Shown here piece after piece: positions 21,756 to 31,674 of a stretch of DNA of 64,000 nucleotides. This stretch comes from Cymbomonas tetramitiformis (lineage: Eukaryota; Chlorophyta; Pyramimonadophyceae; Pyramimonadales; Pyramimonadaceae): NCBI GenBank assembly GCA_001247695.2, contig LGRX02034669.1, forward strand, positions 17,184 through 81,183. Direction: 5' to 3'. A program made the translations under genes and the position numbers. Numbering within the stretch: the first letter of the stretch is position 1; each line of letters begins with the position of its first letter. The notes beneath the pieces were generated by a model. It was given only the letters and a program-made list of their open reading frames with translations. It was not told where the DNA came from and made no database searches.

Positions 21756-22653
21756 ATTTGCCCCTCAAAAATTCTTTCCGCATTTCAAGAATGAGATTTT
21801 CCCAAAATTTCCCCCACCTCCTTTCATTCTTCACATCGTTCTTAAAGGGGATTCGGGATATCAGGTGCGTCATCCGTAACGTAATATATCGAAATCGGTT
21901 ATATATTCGAAACGTATCTGAAACGCGTCCGAAACGCACCGATTGTGTGTCACCGCGTATCCGCTCCGTCTTGCATCGGGTTTTACCTGACCGATAGAAC
22001 ACCGAGTACGTGACGAGACGTTAGCCATGTCATCATGACACGTGGTCTTTATGTCCAATAAGCATATGTTCCGTGGTAATCCTAATTTACCAGCCTATAA
22101 GCTAACCGCGATGTAGCGAATATTCAAAATGTTTATATACACTAAACGACCTGGTGGTAAAATCATATTCTATATTTGCCATGCGGATGCGGTTGACATC
22201 CACGTTTCAGTTAGGGCTGACAGCACGCTGCCAGGTGCTCATAATATGTCCCATATGCGTATATGATATGTGTGGTATGTTTGCGCTATGCATGATGCTT
22301 TTATGCGATGCGTATGTCGAGCGGCTGACTCGATGCGTGCCCGATTACCCCCACCCTTGCGCGGCGTCCCAGATCCCATATCTTGCACGGATCCCGCGCG
22401 CGCAAAAAGTATGTTGTGCCTAACACCCCTGATAATCACTGTGCAAAGTTTCAATGCTTGCGTACTATCGCTCAGACCTCTACCTCACGCTGCTGGACAG
22501 TGACTTACGTAAGCAATTCACTGTCCATCAAACGGGAGGTTGAGGTCTGAGCGAAAACGTGTGCCATATCGAGGGACCATATAATTCTTCTCAGTTTGTA
22601 TTCCAGAATTAAGAAATCGAATTTGTATTCCAGGATCGTCACTTTCATATTCT
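21700..22653. mobile_element. Inverted-repeat insertion of about 954 bp
   Basis: The arms 21700-21754 and 22599-22653 are inverted copies over 55 bases with about 8 differences (agaatataaaagtgacaatc / agaatatgaaagtgacgatc). The ORFs on the two sides stop and restart at the arms. No clear target duplication. It contains a nested hairpin at 22468-22554. No transposase is present, so it would be non-autonomous. Confidence 0.6.
22468..22554. repeat. Nested hairpin
   Basis: Perfect 13-base arms tcgctcagacctc (22468-22480) and gaggtctgagcga (22542-22554). They continue with acctc/gaggt and then ggacagtg (22495-22502) / cactgtcc (22519-22526) around a loop containing tacgta. Confidence 0.85.
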
Positions 22654-22654
22654 A

Positions 22655-22903
22655 GCAAAATTGTCCACCCGGAAAGGATCACGCCCGAAGGACACCTGCG
22701 TGGAACCAGAGGACCCCCGCGGGTGGGCGGAAGCTGAGTTGGATCAGTACAGAAAGGAGGCGAAGTCGTTTATCAAAGACTACACGGCAGAAACGTGGGA
22801 CAAGTTTGTCCAGACGTTCCGAAGTAACTACCACAGGATGAGGAAATCTGCCCACAAGTTCGTTTTTCGGGACCGCACTGCGCTCCCGAAAGGAAGAACT
22901 TAG
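22655..22903 (+). CDS. Hypothetical ORF, 3' continuation
   Basis: Open from the right arm of the inverted repeat to a stop at 22901-22903. It encodes T-R-K-G-S-R-P-K-D-T, then E-A-E-L-D-Q-Y-R-K-E-A-K-S-F and F-V-Q-T-F-R-S-N-Y-H-R-M-R-K. Basic and helical. No natural start codon, consistent with being the interrupted continuation of 21432-21755. Function unknown. Confidence 0.35.
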   Translation, partial: AKLSTRKGSRPKDTCVEPEDPRGWAEAELDQYRKEAKSFIKDYTAETWDKFVQTFRSNYHRMRKSAHKFVFRDRTALPKGRT

Positions 22904-23084
22904 GAATTTGGGACAAGAACTCCAGGATGGCAGTTGGGGCGGAGGCCACCGCAGAAACCTGAAGCCTTGAGCACCCCAGAATGGCTACTGCCCGGAAGTC
23001 CTTGTTGTGGTAGGACCAGAAACGCGCGTAGTCCTATGACAAGGACCACCGGTTCGCGATTTCTTTTGGGCCGGCAGATGGCCT

Positions 23085-23778
23085 CTATGATGCGGGCATG
23101 CGGAAACCAGCACAAACATGACCACCGCAAGGCACAACGAGATGGCGAGGACCCTCTACAAGGCGATCAGGATGGGAAGGACAGGGGCAAGCTGAAACAC
23201 AAGCCCCATATGGATCACACACCACGCTGGTCTGGACGGGACAAACAGGTGTACAAGACCAATCTCGAACTTCATACTCAGAAGAGGGCAATGCCGCAAA
23301 TACGGCAAAGACCACCCCGGGTCAGAGGACCCGCCAGACGACATACCACACTTTGTGGATATAGTCATGGTCAAGGGTGCCGAACACGTCAGGGACGCTC
23401 CCTCGGGCAGGCCGGGGACCACTCACAGGGAGGACGTGGACGAGATCCACCGCGTAGAGGTAGCCTTCACATGGGACGCGCGCTGGTACGTATCCCTTCA
23501 CGAGAAACTCAACAAGTACGAGCCCCTCATGGAGCTACTCCGATCGAAGGGCCACAAAGTGTTCTTACTCCCGACGGTCTTCGGGACCACGGGGTCGGTA
23601 TATATATGAACACAATGAAAGGGCACTCACGCAGCACCTCGGCTTCAAGAGGAAGGAAGCGGAGGCCCTCCTCAGAAAAATCAGTGACATCTCGGTGGAC
23701 TGGGCCACCAAGATGTTGATTTCGCACAACAAATCTGAAAAGAAGAAGGCTCTCAAAAACAGTCAGAAGCCGCCTTGA
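23085..23778 (+). pseudogene. C-terminal part of a non-LTR-like reverse transcriptase (endonuclease-like end)
   Basis: A protein-like reading crosses frames. F-V-D-I-V-M-V (about 23350) is followed by H-R-V-E-V-A-F-T-W-D-A-R-W (about 23450) and E-K-L-N-K-Y-E-P-L-M-E-L-L-R-S-K-G-H. This follows the PD...E...K pattern of restriction-like endonuclease domains at the C-terminus of some non-LTR elements. After a stop in a tatatata run (about 23600) the next frame continues with H-N-E-R-A-L-T-Q-H-L and ends at 23776-23778. Upstream frames to 23085 are probably the same decayed protein. The polymerase domain is not in the window. Identification is by motif pattern only. Confidence 0.45.
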
Positions 23779-24541
23779 AATTGTATGTGACTAGGACAGG
23801 CGTAACAGCTGTGCACCTTCGAATATCACGCTTCCAATAGGAAGAGTCACATGTTTTTCTTTTTCTTTCTTCGTCTACCGCGGCTCCAGCGGTAAGTTTT
23901 CGCTACGGGCCGCATGTTTTATGCCCTTTCCACACAATTCATCTCGTTGTTTGCGGTTTTGGCTGTGTAGCAGCACGATCGAGGACACATCCTTGCGGGA
24001 TCTTTTGTCGCTCAGAGTTGCGTCCGTGCTGTAACGTGCTTGTTTTCTGCAGTTTGAATCAGCGTTTTTTTAATGATAGCAGCGCGACTGATGACTGTCC
24101 CCGGCGGGATCGTTCCCCGGTCTTTGCAGACCATGCTATGGCATAGAGTTTGCTGTCATGTACCTTTTTTAGCAAATCCGTGCTCGTTCCAGGCTGCTTG
24201 TCGCTTGCAATTTTAGTTGCATTACTATTGAAATTTTAGTTATAAACTATTATACTATCAATGGATTGGCTAGGCGTGCAGGTATTGCGATGCCTCTTCG
24301 AAGAGCTTTCGACATTCGCACGCACACGAAACAACCGAGAGTGGTAGCATGGCCTGCGTAATTCATAGGATGCTTAAAGGCACTTGAAACCCGGCCTGCG
24401 TAGTTCATAGGATGCTTGTGGGTTTAGCTGTTTGGAAATGCAAACTAATAAGTTAAAACCTGTAGGTACGCAAATGTAAGTATTTGTACCTCACTAGTCG
24501 GGGACGGAATTTTTGTGTAAGTTTTAACTGCGTGTTTGTTT
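23779..24541. other. Intergenic, no gene recognised
   Basis: T-rich sequence after the retroelement remnant. Contains a short direct repeat, ggcctgcgtarttcatagga, at about 24351 and 24391. Confidence 0.5.
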
Positions 24542-24544
24542 ATT

Positions 24545-25020
24545 CCCTACATTCTGGGAAAACCAGAAGACGCATCTTCTGAACGTCTTCTGAGACGTCT
24601 TCTGGGTCCAGAAGACACTCAAAAGACGTCCAGAAGACGTCTTCTGCGCGCATTCTAATGTCTACCATCTTCTGGTTTCCAGAAGACGTGCAGAAGATCT
24701 TCCGGGAAGACATCCAGAAGTTATCTTATGGACGTCTTCTGTATGACTTCTGTACATCTTCTGAATTCCGGAAGATGTCTTCTTGATATCTTTTAGGTGT
24801 CTTCTGTACATCTTCCCGGAAGATCTTCTGGACGTCTTCCAGAACTCAGAAGATGGTAGACATTAGAAGTCGCGTAGAAGACGTCTTCTAGATGTCTTCT
24901 GGATATCTTCTGGAACCCGGAAGACGTCTAGAAGACATCTTCCGGAATTCAGAAGATGTACAGAAGTCATGCAGAAAACGTTCAGAAGATATCTTCTGAA
25001 TGCCTTCTGCATGTCTAATA
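24545..25020. repeat. Left subterminal GAAGAC/GTCTTC array
   Basis: Dozens of (c)cagaagacgtcttctg-type units, many palindromic. A 21-base perfect inverted repeat (24654-24674 with 24847-24867, begins tctaatgtctaccatcttct) bounds an inner hairpin of about 214 bp. Candidate transposase-binding array. Confidence 0.9.
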
Positions 25021-25860
25021 AATTTCAACATTCGTATACGCATTCGCGAGGAATATTTTTAGGCTGAAATAAGCTTGCAAGAAGGATGAGTGCAAACAAG
25101 ATGTATGGCATAATACACTTCTCGCCATCCTTAACAAACATATTCTCAACGTTTGATACACGACAAGAGATGATTTATTTGTGTGGAAGGCTAAGATGCT
25201 TTGGAGACTAAAATTGCTTTAACAATATTACTTTTCAATCAAGAACCTAATCATAAGGAGGGCCACACATATTATTATCCTAACTAGCTAAGTGTCTAGA
25301 ACTACTTCACATTCATGTTCTAAACAACTAGTCTAATTACCTAGAAACGATGTTCATCTAACATGCACACATGGCATAGGTCTTGGACCACGCAAAAACA
25401 TGGGTTTTCCACTCGCTCGTTTTTAACCGATCTGAAAAACAACGCACACCAAAATACCAACACTTAGTAGAGTGAAAACACACAATGAATACAAGCACAA
25501 ATTCCTAGGAAGGGTAAGGTAAGTACCTTTACTCTTCTAGTTGTGGGCGATGGGCTGAAAATGCGCTTTTCCCACTTGCTCATTTTCAGCCAATCTGAAA
25601 AACAAAGCGCAACTCAAAACCAAAGGTTAGTAAAGCGGAAAAACACAATGCATAAAGGCAGTATTTTCTAGGTGTGACACTAGGGGATGATAGAGCAAAT
25701 ACCTTTATTTGTGGTGTTGAGGTTGGGCTGAAAATTTACCTTTTGGACTAGGTCATTTTCAGCCGATCTGAAAAACAAAGCGCAACGCAAAACCAAAGGT
25801 TAGTAAAGCGCAAAAATAGTACGAGACGAAATACAAGATTACCGAAGGAAAACAAAAAGG
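25021..25860. repeat. AT-rich segment with about 180-bp direct repeats
   Basis: From about 25395 three related copies occur with gggctgaaaa...cattttcagcc followed by gatctgaaaaacaaagcgca (about 25430, 25600, 25765). Each has its own small ggctgaaaa/ttttcagcc hairpin. No coding sense recognised. Confidence 0.65.
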
Positions 25861-25865
25861 CCTAG

Positions 25866-25937
25866 TGGTGTGAGTTGGAATCGAACCAACATCATCTCGT
25901 CCAAAGGACGAGCGAGAACACATGTCTCGTTCACACC
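25866..25937 (-). tRNA. tRNA-like gene, anticodon loop reads TTT (Lys-like)
   Basis: A 72-base minus-strand cloverleaf with a perfect 7-bp acceptor stem (ggtgtga/tcacacc) and a perfect T arm gttgg-ttcgatt-ccaac that includes a consensus B box. It has a 5-bp anticodon stem ctcgt/acgag with a 7-base loop cctttgg, and a 3-4 bp D stem. A T-run (ttttt, complement of 25854-25858) follows within 12 bases and would serve as a Pol III terminator. Odd points: loop position 33 is C instead of T, the D loop lacks GG and the A box is weak. It may be a degenerate or captured tRNA rather than a functional one. It sits inside the CACTA element. Confidence 0.5.
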
Positions 25938-26297
25938 TCAATTAGACGCTAAGCACGCCGAAGTGCGCGTAAAAAAACCAAGGCACGAAAAGCACCCGCA
26001 ATCACTATTGAAGTATTGCGTTGTGCAACGTTTTTCTGTTAGACGAACTATTTTAAAAGGACCACTTCACCCAGCAGCAGTCCGCGGAAAACGAGGCTGC
26101 GGTGGAATTGAGTTGGATGCAGGTGTAAAAGTGGTAGATGCAAATTTCACTTCAACGTTAAATAAAATTCAAACTCGAACGGTCATGTCGATGTGCGGTG
26201 CGGTGCTCGTGCTCACTCCCCTGCGCTGGGCCTGACGATGCGATGCGATGCGATGCGATGCTAATGCTAGCTGACGATGACGCCTGACCACGACCGC

Positions 26298-26487
26298 TAG
26301 AGCTGCCCAACTTAAACTGGTCCGTTCATTTTTAACAGTGGCAATTTTCCGAATCCGACAGTCCATATACGATTCCAGAGATCAAAATACGATACATTCC
26401 TTTGTTGCTCCCCAGGAATCTCTTCGGACCTTCCGATGTTCCCGATCTGAAAACATTGGACGGCTCAACTTTAGTTGGGCACCCCTA
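26298..26487. mobile_element. hAT-type MITE, copy A (190 bp)
   Basis: Ends tagagctgcccaacttaaac and, inverted, taggggtgcccaactaaagt. Flanked by perfect 8-bp duplications acgaccgc (26290-26297 and 26488-26495). The 8-bp TSD and TAG(A/G)G termini identify hAT. Copy B is at 60070-60262. Nested inside the CACTA-like element, so it is younger than that insertion. Confidence 0.9.
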
Positions 26488-26864
26488 ACGACCGCGACCA
26501 CATCCACACGCCAGCGCCACACCTGACACCAGCGCAGCGCAGCGCTGGCAGATTTTCCGGGTTTGCTATCCGCGGTATCGTGCAGTCATCACGTCTCACG
26601 CGACTCACTGCGCGCGTGATCGACTGTTCGACCGTTGCTAGGAGGGATGGTGCTCTAAAACAAGAGCAGTTTCTTCTACCAAATTCGTCGGCCGTTTTAA
26701 CTTAGTAACTTGGTACGTTTGCCCCTCTCCCGAACAAACCACTTGTTTTTTTGCACTTCTACCTACACCACACAATTATGCCCAGTATTGTGCACCTTAT
26801 ATGTTTTTTTTGTTTTTTCGCGATTTTTAAAGCTTTTTTCAAAAAAAAAACAAAAAAACAAAAA

Positions 26865-27050
26865 GACATACGGAAGACCCCCCAGATATCTTCTGTGCAT
26901 CTTGTTACCCTCCAGAGATGTCTTTGAGGAAGACGTGTCTTCTGGAAATCTGATACTTGTAGAAGTTCCACCAAACGTCTTAACACCCCTCTTCGGGGCG
27001 TCTTCCTCATTTTTTTGACGATCTTCTACGCGTCTTCTAATGTCTACCTA
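26865..27050. repeat. Internal GAAGAC/GTCTTC patch
   Basis: The same motif family as the element ends, here degenerate, between 26865 and 27050. It may mark the end of an internal duplication or a second nested element. Confidence 0.6.
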
Positions 27051-27067
27051 GCGCCTACTCCGATCCA

Positions 27068-27520
27068 TTGGACTTGGCCGATGATCCGGGCACGGTGCAC
27101 TTTCGACAACATAAGTGGCTGCTTGAGCCTCCCATTGGCGTCAACCTCCAAGGAATGGTGTTGAAGATACGGGATGCAATCGCATCGGGCGAACCATATC
27201 ATCGTCCTCCGGAGCTTGTGAGTGATGGGGATAGGCGGATGAATCCGCAAAGGCTTTCACCTTCACCTCCGGCCCCGATGGATGAAGTTGTGGACATGAC
27301 CTATACCGAAGTCCATGAGCCCGAGGACCCTCCCCCGGAGATGCCAACACGAAGGTGCGAACCGGTTGCCACGGCATGCCCGTATCTCCATGAAAGATGT
27401 ATGCCTGCACGCTCCATCGGAAGTCGTTCCGAACACGTTCCGAGCGTCTTCTGCGCATCTTCCGGGCTCATGGACTTCGGTAAATCTAACGTAGAGCAAA
27501 ATGACAATAGCAGAATCTGA
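27068..27520 (+). CDS. Hypothetical ORF in CACTA-like element
   Basis: Open frame with D-L-A-D-D-P-G-T-V-H-F, K-W-L-L-E-P-P-I-G-V-N and a proline/glutamate-rich tail P-E-D-P-P-P-E-M. The first 90 residues look protein-like; the last 40 run into the repeat block. Probably an exon of the element's gene. Family not recognised. Confidence 0.4.
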   Translation: MDLADDPGTVHFRQHKWLLEPPIGVNLQGMVLKIRDAIASGEPYHRPPELVSDGDRRMNPQRLSPSPPAPMDEVVDMTYTEVHEPEDPPPEMPTRRCEPVATACPYLHERCMPARSIGSRSEHVPSVFCASSGLMDFGKSNVEQNDNSRI

Positions 27521-27965
27521 AATCAAGCATTCCAAAACTGAAATCTGAAATCCACCGTAGAGCAAAATCAGCCAAAACTGAAAATCGGAAATCTAATGTG
27601 GAGCAAAATGACACATATAAAAATCTGAAATTGGTTTGTAAAATCTGAAATCAAGCATTCAAAAAACTGAAACCTGAAATCTAACGTAGAGCAAAATCAG
27701 CCAAAATTGAAATTTGGAAAATCTAACATAGAGCAAAATGACAAATGCAAAAGTCTGAAATGGAGCATTCCAAAAACTGAAAACTGACATCCAACATAGA
27801 GCCAAATTAGCCAAAACTGAAAATCGGAAATCTAACGTAGAGCAAAATGACAAATGTAAAAAATCTGAAATCAAGCATTCCAAAAACTGAAATCAGAAAA
27901 CTAACGTAGATCAAAATTAGCTGAGATTGAAATTTTGGAAATCTAACGTAGAGCAAAATGACATA
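27485..27965. repeat. AT-rich tandem repeat, about 110-bp period
   Basis: Alternating long and short subunits with aatctaacgtagagcaaaat and aagcattccaaaaactgaaa, about 4.5 double units between 27485 and 27965. Minus-strand ORFs through it are repeat artefacts. Confidence 0.85.
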
Positions 27966-28233
27966 TGTAAAATTGCATATGCGCCGCTGGATGGATGTGC
28001 CGCTGCATATGCACGGTAGCGACCCCAAGGTCTGGCTGGGGAGACCATTCACGGAGAATGAAGCGGCACTCGTCGAAGGGCCTCCTCGCGTGCGTCAATC
28101 TTTCGGCTCGGTCGTGGTTCGAGGAGTTTGCTATCGCACGGCAGCTCAGGACAAGACGAAGAAAACTTGTCAACGTTACTTCCGAGCCTTTTTCTCTGGA
28201 GAAACATCAAAGGCCCGAGGAAATCGAGACTGA
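27966..28233 (+). CDS. DUF4216-like N-terminal part (element gene)
   Basis: The ORF carries D-P-K-V-W-L-G-R-P-F, then S-F-G-S-V-V-V-R-G-V-C-Y-R-T, then A-A-Q-D-K-T-K-K-T-C-Q. The V-R-G-(x)-(x)-Y/F-(R/H)-T...(R/K)-T pattern fits the start of DUF4216, which in plants sits C-terminal in CACTA TNP2 proteins. A donor is likely at about 28168 (CAAC|GTTACT). Recognition is from motif memory; a profile search would decide. Confidence 0.45.
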
Positions 28234-28338
28234 CCGGTGCGTCCGTGCATTACGTTTTGGTGAATGTGCGCAGAATATGTACCGAATGTCTTCTGCGTGT
28301 CTTCTCGACGTCTTCGGGGATTCTTACTATAGAGTATT

Positions 28339-28719
28339 GTGGCTCCAACTCGCAGGTACGCCATGGTAGATAGCATCTACAAGGTCGACTTGGCCGCGAA
28401 AGAGTACATTCTTGTGAAGGGAAAGTGGTTCCCTGAATTCAACCAAGCGACGACAAAACGGTTTGCCAAGCTAAACTCGAAGTACGGGCCGGACAATACC
28501 GCAAAGGTGGTGTACACATACGACCCGGATGACCCCGAGACACCTTGGGACACTACTGATCCATTCATCCTGGCGGCTCAAATTGAGCACCAAGTTGTAA
28601 TCAAGAAACACCCTGTGATGAAGACGGCGGTGGTATTTGATTTAAAGGCTGACTTTTTCGAGTGCATCGACGATGATGGTTCACGACCGAAAGGTGCAAG
28701 ACGCGAGAGGCGATCATGA
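28339..28719 (+). CDS. DUF4216-like C-terminal part (element gene)
   Basis: Encodes Y-I-L-V-K-G-K-W-F-P-E-F, then D-P-F-I-L-A-A-Q-I-E-H-Q-V-V, then T-A-V-V-F-D-L-K. The (D/E)-P-F-(V/I)-L-A-(S/A)-Q motif followed by a V-V-L/F strand is the most recognisable part of DUF4216. It ends in a basic tail and TGA at 28717-28719. Its place just inside the right subterminal array fits a TNP2-type gene at the 3' end of a plus-oriented CACTA element. Confidence 0.5.
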   Translation: MAPTRRYAMVDSIYKVDLAAKEYILVKGKWFPEFNQATTKRFAKLNSKYGPDNTAKVVYTYDPDDPETPWDTTDPFILAAQIEHQVVIKKHPVMKTAVVFDLKADFFECIDDDGSRPKGARRERRS

Positions 28720-28859
28720 TAATACGCCGGGCATCGTACTTAGTGGTCTCGGTATGTTGAATAGATGCAATCGTACATGTATGTGTAGATAGACCTATCA
28801 ATTAACTTAGCCGTATATCATGTATCATAGCAACAGAGCATGATGACAACCCTGAAGTT

Positions 28860-29292
28860 GTTAGGAAGATACCTGGAATGTCTTCCGTATGTCTTCCGTG
28901 CGCCTTCTGAATGTTTTCTGCGATTACGCGACTAGTGTACGTGTGGTATGAAGTAGCTATGTGGCCAAATTGCATAATCATTGAATCATCACATATGTGT
29001 CGATAACACATGTCAGAATGTATTCTGGCCCAGAAGACATTCGGAACATCTTCCGGGTATCTTCCGGGAAGACTGCCCTTTGCATGTCTTCCGGGAAGAT
29101 GTCTTCCGAAATCCGGAAGACATTCAGCACATCTTCGGCGCGTCTTCCCCGAAGAGTGTCTTCTGGTTTCCAGAAGACGTTCCACTCAGAAGACGTCTTC
29201 TGGAAACCAGAAGACATCATTTCTACGAAGACGTCTATAAGACGTTCAGAAGACGTCTTCTAGACGTCTTCTGATTTTCCCAGAATGTAGGG
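28860..29292. repeat. Right subterminal GAAGAC/GTCTTC array
   Basis: Mirror of the left array: repeated cagaagacgtcttctgg units, densest from 29030 to 29275, ending in the terminal inverted repeat. Confidence 0.9.
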
Positions 29293-29429
29293 ATTGCTAG
29301 TTGTTATACTAGGTAATAACTTTATTAATAAACTAATATCTTAGTACATGCATTTGCTTTATCATTGAGTTCAGGAGGCACTGTCAGTACGAGTACGCTT
29401 ACTCTGTGGTAAAATATTGCAGACTTCAC

Positions 29430-29505
29430 CCCCGACAGGGCTCGAACGCGTTACCTCCGGGATGCAGTCTGCGCCCAGTACCACAGAGCTACATGCATGT
29501 TATGA
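29430..29505 (-). repeat. tRNA-derived SINE-like head
   Basis: On the minus strand tgtagctctgtggtactggg (A-box-like, D stem gctc/gggc) is followed 40 bases later by gcgttcgagccc (B box). The acceptor stem is absent and the T stem pairs only partly, so this is tRNA-derived rather than a tRNA gene. Confidence 0.5.
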
Positions 29506-29900
29506 TGCTACATTGCCAAGTTATAAAATACAGTTTTTTTTTAATTTCGTTACAAACGCGAATAATTTTATATCAAGGCCGCTGCGCGGCCATGCATTGT
29601 CACGGTGTGAGTCGCATGCCTACTGAGCTACATGCATGTCATGATGCTACATTGCCAAGTTATAAAAGACAGTTTTTTTTTTTTAAATTTCGTTACAAAC
29701 GCGAATAATTTTATATCAAGGCCGCTGCGCGGCCATGCATTGTCACGGTGTCGCATGCCTACTGAGCTACATGCATGTCATGATGCTACATTGACAAGTT
29801 ATAAAATATAGGTTTTTATTTCGTTACAAACGCGAATATTTTTATATCGAGGCCGAGGCCGCTGCGCGGCCATGCAGTGTCACTGTGTCGCATGTTCGCT
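29486..29900. repeat. 139-bp tandem repeat, 3 copies, A-box bearing
   Basis: gagctacatgcatgtcatga starts at 29486, 29625 and 29764. Each unit reads on the minus strand as tagctcagtaggcatgcgac (A-box-like), then ggccgcgcagcggcc and an A-rich tract. A related single copy in opposite orientation is at 31930-32080. Confidence 0.85.
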
Positions 29901-30160
29901 TCGCGACCATGCACTAAGTTTATTTTTTTTGCATTTTCAATATCAATATGTCCCACAACAAGTTTTCGGTGTTTTTTTTTATGACGTTCGCGTTTGGGAG
30001 TTTTGATGTTTGTTAAGTGCTGTAACTTTGTAATGGTGTAAATTGGGCGAGGTGTGAATTCTATGCATAAAATATGATATGCAAAGTATCATGTCGAAAA
30101 AGTAAAAATTGAAAAAGTTATGGCTTATTTTCGTTTTCAGATTTTATAACTTTTTTGATG
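29755..30160. repeat. Large inverted repeat, left arm
   Basis: Matches 31675-32085 in reverse complement over about 400 bases, including caatatgtcccacaacaagt and atgatatgcaaagtatcatg. Differences are scattered and include small indels. Confidence 0.9.
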
Positions 30161-31674
30161 ATGACTTTTTTTCAGGCTGAAAACCTGGGGCAGAGGTCTT
30201 TGTGGATGATGATAATGACGATTTTTGGGTGTGGATGATGGTGATGATCTTTAAGGTGACATAGGATGGCGATGCATGCATCATGCATGACTCGTCGTCA
30301 AACGAAAGTGGGACCAGAAAGATAGCGTTTCTGACAATAACGAATGTGCCACCTCGCAAGATGTTTAGCTTTTGGTAGCCAATGGAAACCGTGGGCCATC
30401 GATCGATCGATCCGATGATTTGCGATCTAGAATTTGATTGGTTGGGCGGTGAAACGATTCCGCTAGCGTTCGATTTTCAAACATAATGTACACCAGAATT
30501 TATTGAACAACCAAGCTCATTATTTTTGTATTACGGCGGCCAGCAGGACATGCTTTGGACGAATTGAGGGGATAACGTTCGTGCCGATCGCTGAACTTTC
30601 CTCACCAGTGTGCGCACATGTTCCTCTTCACTGGTAGCTTCGCATAACGCGTTGGTTGCGAATCTTGCGTGCGTTGGTATGCGCCGGCTGCTGGGATCTT
30701 TTGGTGGAGGTGCAGGGCGCGCTGATTTTTCGCGAACTATGTTGTCAGCTGCTTGGTTATGTTTTTAATTTCCTGTTGCTTTCGTTTGTCACAAGATTCG
30801 TTTTTACGGTATCTTATGACGGTTATAACAAAAAAAATGGACATGACGTGTCTTAACGTCATAAGATATCGTTTTTTTTCAAGATACCTTTTTGACAATT
30901 CCGCGTTATTTGCGTGATAATATTCGCTGACATTTCTTTCACTCTGTTCGAAAGAGTCACCGCCTACAATTCCGTACTTCAGATTCGAACCGGTATATTA
31001 AACGCTTATATACGTGACAGCAGGGTTCCTCTTGCTCGGACACCAATATCAGCTATTCGCACAACAGAAATCATGCAGGTCAAAATAATCATAATGATAC
31101 TACAAATTTGCAACAGCGCATATATAGTTCCAATACCGCTTATCAAACTATTCTATCATAACCTGATACTAAACGGGTTCTAAAAGAGCAAATCCCTATC
31201 GCATCTCAACAAGCAAAATGAACGTGTCCCGAAGGGCATCACGAATTCTCGTGCCACGCAGACCACGCAAACTGCGAGTGCTAAATATCATTTTTTGGGC
31301 GAGCAGAAGATCCCGTAGTACCTGCGAACATTTGCTGAAACTGTCAGCCGGTGGAAAGGAAGCAGCATCGCTGACTGTTTCACATAAGTTGAGAAGAGAA
31401 GGAGCATGGCGAAAAGCCTAAGTGATCTAAATCCTAAATAACTGAAAGTAGCATGGCCAACTAAGACCGAGGAAGATCCCGCCAGGGCAAGCCCCAGACG
31501 CGCTGCTACCCGATTAAGATACACGGCGCTTCCCATTTCAAGATGGACCGCGCTGCTGCCCAGTTCAAAATAAACGATGCAGCAGAATTACCACGACCTT
31601 CGTGGCACAAGATGCTAAGATCGGGCACCAGAAACATGTGGGACGAAACGAATCTTGTGGCAAACGAAAGCAAC
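30161..31674. other. Spacer between inverted arms, no gene recognised
   Basis: AT-rich. Part of 30765-30815 (ttttaatttcctgttgcttt) matches the sequence just inside the right arm near 31680, in inverted orientation, so the spacer holds another rearranged repeat copy. The copy of the 13.8-kb repeat lies at about 31450-31630. Confidence 0.5.

Larger units (their letters stand above)
24545..29292 (+). mobile_element. CACTA-like DNA transposon, 4748 bp
   Basis: The left end ccctacattctgggaaaacc and the right end match in inverted orientation over 28 bases with one mismatch. Direct ATT flanks both ends (24542-24544, 29293-29295), a 3-bp target duplication as in CACTA/EnSpm elements. Both ends carry several hundred bases of short GAAGAC/GTCTTC motifs in both orientations, the subterminal style of CACTA elements. 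Internal plus-strand ORFs resemble DUF4216, which accompanies TNP2-type transposases. No DDE transposase domain is visible, so the element is probably internally deleted. The terminus is CCCTA rather than CACTA, so this is a divergent group. Confidence 0.8.
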
